Below, one piece after another: positions 7,704 to 11,488 of a DNA stretch of 11,488 bases (the first letter of the stretch is position 1; each line of letters starts with the position of its first letter). The notes below the pieces were generated by a model, which saw only the letters and a list, made by a program, of their open reading frames with translations, ran no database searches and was not told the origin of the DNA. The position numbers and the translations under genes were made by a program. The stretch lies in the NCBI GenBank assembly GCA_050115555.1, contig JASFQI010000139.1, forward strand, positions 1 to 11,488. The letters are read 5' to 3'. Origin of the DNA: JASFQI01 sp050115555. Its GTDB lineage: Bacteria; Desulfobacterota; DSM-4660; Desulfatiglandales; HGW-15.

Positions 7704-8072
7704 CGACTGCGCCTTCCTGTTGTGATTTCCCTTGGGAATCGTTGATTCACGATCCGTTTCTTTTGTTCTCTCTTCCCTGCAGGCATTGGCCCGGGTCCGC
7801 AGATTCGTTCGTACCGGTTTGATGTCGGAGTCCGGCCTTCAACCTTTTCCTTCATGAAAAGGCTACGTATCGTCTATGTTTTGAATATATTTTGGGGAGC
7901 AAACCTCATTCCTGCGACAAGCCATTCAATCTGGGCTCTTTGAGGTCTCTCCAAAGGTGAATCCCTGATAGAGTCGCAAAAAGCCGGGACCTGGAGATTT
8001 GCCTTGAACGATTCCAATGCCTTAAGTGCAGCCAACAGGCGGTCGAGCGGGTTTTTGCGGGACCGTCCATTT
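7704..8072. other. Intergenic region between the GntR gene and CT1
   Basis: This 369-bp gap should hold the promoter of the CT1-liv operon. I see no clear TTGACA/TATAAT pair; the best A+T-rich patch is around 7875-7893, preceded on the minus strand by a weak TTTGCT. Dyads seen are CCTTTTC/GAAAAGG (7843-7849/7856-7862) and GAATC/GATTC (7736-7740/7744-7748). No copy of the TTGTATACAA palindrome of the GntR promoter occurs here. A 75-codon GTG-initiated minus-strand frame (7874-8101), overlapping the GntR stop, is open, but I recognise nothing in it and a second frame is open over much of the same stretch, so I do not call a gene. Confidence 0.5.
7843..7862. repeat. Inverted repeat CCTTTTC-N6-GAAAAGG
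   Basis: A perfect 7-bp dyad with a 6-nt loop, about 140-160 nt upstream of the CT1 start. It may be an operator or a leader hairpin of the operon transcript. There is no T-run next to it that would make it a terminator. Confidence 0.35.
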
Positions 8073-8753
8073 CTATGAACCGGCGGCTTTCCATTTCGCA
8101 CGCGATCTCAGGGCTTCGATTTTATGGGTGTACGAATCCTGAATGTGCTGTTTCAGAATTTTTCTGGCCTCTCCGTAGGCGCGATTTTTGATGCAGTCGA
8201 TGATCTGCCGATGGTCCTTGTCCTCATCCGCTCCGCTGCGCGTTTCGGCAAGGTGAAGGAATTGGTACCGGGCAAGGCTTGACGATGCATTCCGGTAGTA
8301 TGCGATGATGGAAGGGTTTTCCAGGGTCTTGACGAGTCTTCCGTGAAAGCTGGCCAGCATCTTTCGGTGGACGTCCAGGTCTCTCCAGTCGTCAGCGAGG
8401 GAAAGGCTGGAGACATGGCATTCCTCGACCGCGGCTTCCATTCCGGGAACGTCGGTGATGCCTTTCTCCTCCAGTTGATCGAGCGCGTACATCTCCACCA
8501 TGGTTGCGACCTGGTAAATCATTTGAAGGTTTTCTTCATTTATCTCCGTTACATAGGTTCCCCTTCTGGGTGCGCGCTTGACCAGATCTTCCGCCTCGAG
8601 GATCAAGAGGGATTCCCGCAGGGGGGATCGGCTGATGTCGAGCATCTCGCACAGCTCGGCCTCGTTCAGCCGCTGCCCGGGCGCCAGCCGCCCGGTGATG
8701 ATCTGCGTTCGTATCGCATCGGTGACCGAGTCTCTGAGTCCTTTGATTTCCAT
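8073..8753 (-). CDS. GntR-family (FCD/FadR-type) transcriptional regulator
   Basis: DNA-binding regulator with an N-terminal winged helix-turn-helix and a C-terminal all-helical FCD effector domain. The 226 residues show the GntR HTH (about 5-70: IRTQIITGRLAPGQRLNE, then ISRSPLRESLLILEAEDLV and the wing RRGTYV) and an FCD domain at about 75-215. His137 (ASFHGRL), His181 (DKDHRQII) and His203 (KQHI) match the usual FCD metal-binding histidines; the Asp normally four residues before the first His is Leu133 here. I chose ATG at 8753 because it gives the normal family N-terminus. The longer frame begins with TTG at 8816, which lies inside the promoter. A palindrome over the -10 suggests autoregulation. 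It is placed between two carboxyltransferase genes and is likely to sense a carboxylic acid or acyl-CoA of that pathway (inference). Confidence 0.9.
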   Translation of the reverse strand: MEIKGLRDSVTDAIRTQIITGRLAPGQRLNEAELCEMLDISRSPLRESLLILEAEDLVKRAPRRGTYVTEINEENLQMIYQVATMVEMYALDQLEEKGITDVPGMEAAVEECHVSSLSLADDWRDLDVHRKMLASFHGRLVKTLENPSIIAYYRNASSSLARYQFLHLAETRSGADEDKDHRQIIDCIKNRAYGEARKILKQHIQDSYTHKIEALRSRAKWKAAGS

Positions 8754-8798
8754 GTCTGCCGCCTTGATATACGGTCGAATGTATGAATTCTTAAATCG

Positions 8799-8829
8799 AT
8801 TGTATACAAAATCCAAAATAAGCTGTCAA
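8799..8829 (-). promoter_or_regulatory. GntR gene promoter with embedded operator
   Basis: On the minus strand a perfect -35 TTGACA (8829-8824) is followed by a 17-nt spacer and TATACA (8806-8801). The 10-bp perfect palindrome TTGTATACAA (8800-8809) covers the -10, the type of centre-GTATAC site reported for FadR/FCD-subfamily GntR regulators. Binding there would block polymerase, so negative autoregulation is the simple reading. It is about 50 nt upstream of the chosen ATG. Confidence 0.72.
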
Positions 8830-8894
8830 TCGTTTTCTCGCAATCGATTCCTTTCGGCTGGAAGATGATCGGGAAAAACAACCGGGGGGTGGGG

Positions 8895-8926
8895 TGGAAC
8901 CCGCTATCTTTCCAGAGCGGGTTCCA
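8895..8926 (-). terminator. Putative hairpin terminator after CT2
   Basis: A perfect inverted repeat GGAACCCGCT (8896-8905) / AGCGGGTTCC (8916-8925), extended by one more T-A pair to 8895/8926, with a 10-nt loop. It lies 28 nt past the CT2 stop and before the GntR promoter. On the minus strand a TTTTT run is present, but only after about 15 nt of C-rich sequence, so intrinsic termination would be imperfect. It separates CT2 from the GntR transcript. Confidence 0.55.
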
Positions 8927-8954
8927 TGCCTATGAAAAGCGTTTCACACGGAGG

Positions 8955-10505
8955 CTAGAACTTGGTCGGCCAGTTGGCCAGGTACCGCTTGCTCATACCG
9001 CGGTCTTTTGAATCGCGGATGACCTTCAGGACACCGGTCAGATACTTCCTGGTTTCTCGAGGGTCGATGATGTCCTGGACATAGTAGGCCCCTGCCGCCG
9101 GGTAGGGGGAGAGATCTCCGATCATGGCTTCCACTTTCTTCGCCCGCTCATCCTCCTCGAGATTACCGTACACGACGTCCGCAGCAATGAGCGGGTCCAT
9201 GAACCCGATTTCCGCGCTGGGCCACGCGGCCAGAAAGTCCGGGCCTCCGCCCATGCCGCACATGTTCACGGCTCCCTGGCCGTAGGTCTTGCGAATGATG
9301 ATGGAGATCTTGGGGACCGTGACCTGAAAAAGGCACTGAAGGGCGTTGACGACCTTGGCGCCGACCTTTTTGAGTTCTCCGTCCTTGCCCACCATGTGGC
9401 CGGGGGTGTCGTGAAGAAAGACCAGCGGGATGTGGTAGGAGTCACATAGACACAGAAAGCCCATCATCTTGTCCAGCGCGTCCGTGTCCGTAGCCCCCAG
9501 GTTGACCATGGGATTGCTGGCCACGATACCGACCACGCATCCGTCGATCCTGGCCAGCGCCGTAATGAGCATTTTGGCATAATCCGGTTTCAGCTCCAGG
9601 TACTCGCCGCCATCCACGAGACAGTCGAGGATGGCGTGCATGTCGTAGACCTTCCGCCGGTCCTCCGGCAGGATGTCCAGGATGTGCGACATGCGCTCGT
9701 CGGATCCGTCCGGGACCTGCCGGACAGGCGGCAGCTCACCGTGGTGATTGGGCATGTAGTCCAGGAACCGCCGGATCATTTCCCAGCACTGCTCTTCGTT
9801 TTCCACCACACGGTCGACGATACCCGTGATCCTGGAGTGGACTTCCCATCCCCCGATCTCTTCCCCGCTGTGAGCCTGGCCAATGGCGCGGCTCAGGGCG
9901 CGGGGACCGGATACGGCGATGGCACTCCCCTTGACCTGTACCACAAAGTCCGCGAGATTCGCCTGGAAATCCGCGACGCCATAGCACTCCCCCAGGGCCG
10001 CGAAGATATAGGGTTGCTGACGAAAATGGGTGTACTCGGAGCGAAGGCCGTCCAGTTCGTAACCGGTGAGCTCGCAGACTTCCTTGGCCCCCTGGCAGTC
10101 CGGCATCCTTGCTCCGCCGGCCTCTCCAAGAAAGACAAGCGGTACGACGGCCTTTTCCTTGACCTGCTTTTTAAACGTCAGGAGCTTCTTGAGATTCACT
10201 TTTGCATTGGTCGAGGCAAGGATGGTGAAGTCGTTGGCGACCAGGGCTACCCTCCTGTCGTCGATCCGCCCGTACCCGCAGATGAGACCGTCTGCCGGCG
10301 TCTTTTCTTCCATGCCCGGATAATCCGAGTGCGCAAAAAGCCCCATCTCCAGGAAAGAGCCGGGGTCCAGGAGTCGATCAATCCTCTCCCTCGCTGTGAG
10401 GCGATCCTTGGCGTGCTGTCGCTCGACCTTTGCAGGACCGCCCATCTGGAGGAATTTTTCCTTTTTCTTGGCGAGCTCGTTGACCAAATCATCCATTTTC
10501 GTCAT
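8955..10505 (-). CDS. Acyl-CoA carboxylase carboxyltransferase (beta) subunit, CT2
   Basis: A second PccB/MmdA/GcdA-family carboxyltransferase, clearly diverged from CT1. The 516 residues show the N-terminal VERQHAKDRLTARERIDRLL (27-46), VANDFTILAST (89-99), the acyl-CoA loop GEAGGARMPD (127-136), an LGECYGVAD segment (171-179) where many family members have GPCAGGA, EEIGGWEVHSRITGIVD (215-231), HDTPGHMVG (365-373), the second-domain loop RKTYGQGA (405-412) and AAWPSAEIGFMDP (426-438). I chose ATG at 10505 because AAGGGA lies about 7 nt upstream and the protein then starts like its family. An in-frame ATG at 10547 would add 14 atypical residues and has only a weak ribosome site. It appears to be transcribed alone from a promoter at about 10720. 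No biotin carrier, biotin carboxylase or sodium-pump decarboxylase subunit is adjacent. Substrate unknown. Confidence 0.9.
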   Translation of the reverse strand: MTKMDDLVNELAKKKEKFLQMGGPAKVERQHAKDRLTARERIDRLLDPGSFLEMGLFAHSDYPGMEEKTPADGLICGYGRIDDRRVALVANDFTILASTNAKVNLKKLLTFKKQVKEKAVVPLVFLGEAGGARMPDCQGAKEVCELTGYELDGLRSEYTHFRQQPYIFAALGECYGVADFQANLADFVVQVKGSAIAVSGPRALSRAIGQAHSGEEIGGWEVHSRITGIVDRVVENEEQCWEMIRRFLDYMPNHHGELPPVRQVPDGSDERMSHILDILPEDRRKVYDMHAILDCLVDGGEYLELKPDYAKMLITALARIDGCVVGIVASNPMVNLGATDTDALDKMMGFLCLCDSYHIPLVFLHDTPGHMVGKDGELKKVGAKVVNALQCLFQVTVPKISIIIRKTYGQGAVNMCGMGGGPDFLAAWPSAEIGFMDPLIAADVVYGNLEEDERAKKVEAMIGDLSPYPAAGAYYVQDIIDPRETRKYLTGVLKVIRDSKDRGMSKRYLANWPTKF

Positions 10506-10692
10506 GTCGTTTCCCTTGTCGCAATTGGGGTTTCTTCTCCATGCCACCCGGAATCCAGGATTGTCAACCTTCCCACGTCTCTTTCCTGGCGGGTCCGTGC
10601 CGAGGGTCGATTCTGCTCATACTTCGTGCTGCGGAAGCCATGGCCAACCGTCCCCGGAAAGGATCCAGACCGTCTCTGTCAGGATCGTCGAC

Positions 10693-10721
10693 TATATATC
10701 TCTGCAGGAAGGAGGTGTCAA
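10693..10721 (-). promoter_or_regulatory. Sigma70-like promoter of CT2
   Basis: On the minus strand TTGACA (10721-10716) is followed by a 17-nt spacer and TATATA (10698-10693), with TATAGT overlapping two bases on. The start of transcription would be near 10685, giving a leader of about 180 nt before the CT2 ATG. Confidence 0.55.
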
Positions 10722-10809
10722 TAAGGCCCGGAAGGACACAATTGCTGGATCGGCTGCCATTCAAGCGATTCCATCCCTTTTTCCGGCAAAAGACAGGAGT
10801 AGAAAATCC

Positions 10810-10849
10810 TTGACAGGAGGCCCCTCCTGCCATATGTTTGAGTTCAAAC
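10810..10849 (+). promoter_or_regulatory. Plus-strand promoter-like element with two dyads
   Basis: TTGACA at 10810-10815, 17-nt spacer, TATGTT at 10833-10838. The spacer contains the dyad CAGGAGG-CC-CCTCCTG (10814-10829), and the -10/start area contains GTTTGA-GT-TCAAAC (10836-10849). The overlap of good dyads with the promoter suggests repressor sites. If used, it would give the asparagine synthase gene a leader of about 270 nt. The -10 is only a moderate match. Confidence 0.35.
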
Positions 10850-10996
10850 GTTTTCAGTTAATATAGTGTTTGCACTCAGTAATTCCATAGAACCAACATC
10901 CGGGTGTCTTCTTATCCACTGATCCCCACGCGCGCAGATTTTCGTCTTCCAACCGGGACCTGAGCGGCAATACCGAGGGTCGGCGAGGCAGGCTCG

Positions 10997-11022
10997 TCCG
11001 TCATGCCGGATCTTCCGTCATG
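10997..11022. repeat. Short direct repeat TCCGTCATG
   Basis: TCCGTCATG occurs at 10997-11005 and again at 11014-11022, a 17-nt period, so both copies lie at a similar but not identical face of the helix. It could be a tandem regulator site upstream of the asparagine synthase promoter, or chance. Confidence 0.3.
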
Positions 11023-11063
11023 GCAGGAAAAGCGCTATATTAAAGCAAGAAATTAGAAATAAA

Positions 11064-11092
11064 TAGACAATTAAAGCCTGGATATAAATAAT
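11064..11092 (+). promoter_or_regulatory. Proximal promoter of the asparagine synthase gene
   Basis: TAGACA (11064-11069), 17-nt spacer, AATAAT (11087-11092), each one mismatch from the sigma70 consensus, in a locally very A+T-rich segment. Transcription would begin near 11099. The inverted repeat ATAAAT-N5-ATTTAT (11084-11100) lies over the -10 and start region. Confidence 0.45.
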
Positions 11093-11121
11093 TTATTTAT
11101 TAAAAGAAAGGAGATAAAATC

Positions 11122-11488
11122 ATGTGCGGCATCGCAGGATGCATCGGAGTGCAGGACGCAAAGACCATCAACAAAATGCTCGACGCCCTTCCTCACCGGG
11201 GACCCAACGACCGGGGCATTCACGAGTTCGGCAACGGCGTGTTCGGCCACACCCGGCTCTCCATTGTGGACGTGGCCAAGGGGCACCAGCCCATCGTGTC
11301 GGAGGACGGGAAAACCGGGATCATCTGCAACGGGGAGATTTACAACTTTCGAAAGATCCGGTCCCGGCTCGCGCCGCACTACCGTTTCCGCACCAAATCG
11401 GACTCTGAGGTGGTCCTTCATCTGTATCAGGAGAAAGGCCCCGATTGCCTCAAGGAGCTGAACGGGATGTTCGCGTTCGCCATCTTCG
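11122..11488 (+). CDS. asnB: Glutamine-hydrolysing asparagine synthase (AsnB type), N-terminal part (runs off right edge)
   Basis: Class II glutamine amidotransferase domain of an AsnB-type enzyme, which makes asparagine from aspartate with ATP and ammonia released from glutamine. Only 122 codons are in the window, so the ATP-binding synthetase domain is not seen. Visible hallmarks are the N-terminal nucleophile Cys2 in MCGIAG (exposed after Met removal), HRGPND (25-30), GHTRLSIVD (42-50), NGEIYN (70-75), SDSEV (94-98) and LNGMFAFAI at the edge. Start is ATG at 11122 with AAAGGAG at 11107-11113, 8 nt upstream. It is divergent from the carboxyltransferase cluster and probably unrelated to it. 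Because AsnB-like amidotransferases also serve exopolysaccharide and peptide-tailoring loci, the symbol is the best guess from the N-terminal domain only. Confidence 0.85.
   Translation, partial: MCGIAGCIGVQDAKTINKMLDALPHRGPNDRGIHEFGNGVFGHTRLSIVDVAKGHQPIVSEDGKTGIICNGEIYNFRKIRSRLAPHYRFRTKSDSEVVLHLYQEKGPDCLKELNGMFAFAIF

Larger units (their letters stand above)
10506..11121. other. Divergent intergenic region between CT2 and the asparagine synthase gene
   Basis: This 616-bp stretch has no gene I can support; the frames open across it are out-of-frame continuations of CT2 or are short. It holds a minus-strand promoter for CT2, a plus-strand promoter-like element overlapped by dyads (10810-10849), a 9-bp direct repeat (10997-11022), and an A+T-rich leader (about 11035-11120) with a plus-strand promoter next to the asparagine synthase start. 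Between about 10860 and 10990 I see nothing definite. Confidence 0.6.

Noticed and set aside
7874..8101. 75-codon GTG-started minus-strand frame overlapping the GntR stop
   Set aside because: Compositionally plausible, but I recognise no motif, ribosome site is poor, and a competing frame (7906-8094) is open over the same bases. Not enough to call a gene.
8754..8816. 21-residue N-terminal extension of the GntR protein from TTG 8816
   Set aside because: It would start inside the -10/operator region of the gene's own promoter; ATG 8753 gives the normal family start.
10506..10547. 14-residue N-terminal extension of CT2 from ATG 10547
   Set aside because: The extension is unlike the family, and ATG 10505 has a better placed ribosome site (AAGGGA about 7 nt upstream).
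9636..10724. 362-codon plus-strand frame antisense to CT2
   Set aside because: It is the shadow of a clearly coding minus-strand gene in GC-rich DNA; its translation has no recognisable domain and no good ribosome site.
10396..10866. Plus-strand frame (156 codons) reaching into the 10.5-10.9 kb intergenic region
   Set aside because: Half of it is antisense to CT2 and the rest crosses promoter-like sequence; no protein family features.
11071..11421. 116-codon minus-strand frame over the asparagine synthase start
   Set aside because: The plus strand encodes the canonical MCGIAG, HRGPND and NGEIYN motifs here with a good ribosome site, so the antisense frame is chance.
1..11488. CRISPR, toxin-antitoxin, phage, insertion sequence or defence genes
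   Set aside because: No repeat-spacer pattern, transposase, integrase, nuclease or small gene pair was found on either strand.

Overview
The window is a bacterial chromosomal segment of moderately high GC, very probably from an anaerobic Desulfobacterota ('deltaproteobacterial') fatty- or aromatic-acid-degrading lineage. That placement is inference. It rests on a branched-chain-amino-acid-type (Liv/HAAT) ABC importer interleaved with a long-chain-type acyl-CoA synthetase, and on paralogous acyl-CoA carboxylase carboxyltransferase genes nearby. No taxonomic marker gene is present.

Layout. Nearly everything is on the minus strand. From right to left (direction of transcription) these are: an acyl-CoA carboxylase carboxyltransferase (CT2, 8955-10505) with its own sigma70-like promoter and a hairpin after it; a GntR/FCD regulator (8073-8753) whose promoter carries a perfect 10-bp palindrome over the -10; a 369-bp gap; then a tight seven-gene operon. 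The operon is a second carboxyltransferase (CT1, 6144-7703), livF (5331-6125), livG (4523-5377), an acyl-CoA synthetase (2715-4526), livH (1817-2704), livM (758-1798) and the 5' part of a periplasmic substrate-binding protein gene (1-623, cut by the window edge). Junctions in this operon are 18 nt, a 47-nt overlap, a 4-nt overlap, 10 nt, 18 nt and 134 nt. On the plus strand, after a 616-bp intergenic region, an asparagine-synthase-type gene starts at 11122 and runs off the right edge.

How the genes may work together. The binding protein, LivH/LivM permeases and LivG/LivF ATPases make a complete HAAT importer. An AMP-forming acyl-CoA synthetase in the middle of the transport genes suggests that the imported solute is a carboxylic acid activated to its CoA thioester rather than an amino acid. 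The carboxyltransferase at the head of the operon suggests a following carboxylation, decarboxylation or transcarboxylation of that acyl-CoA. No biotin carboxylase or biotin carrier protein lies in the window, so both carboxyltransferases must find partners elsewhere. The GntR/FCD protein is the obvious candidate regulator of the neighbouring acyl-CoA genes, but the only clear operator seen is in its own promoter.

There is no CRISPR array, tRNA, rRNA, insertion sequence, phage gene or recognisable defence system here. I read the window as a catabolic/transport locus with some interesting wiring rather than a radically new system.
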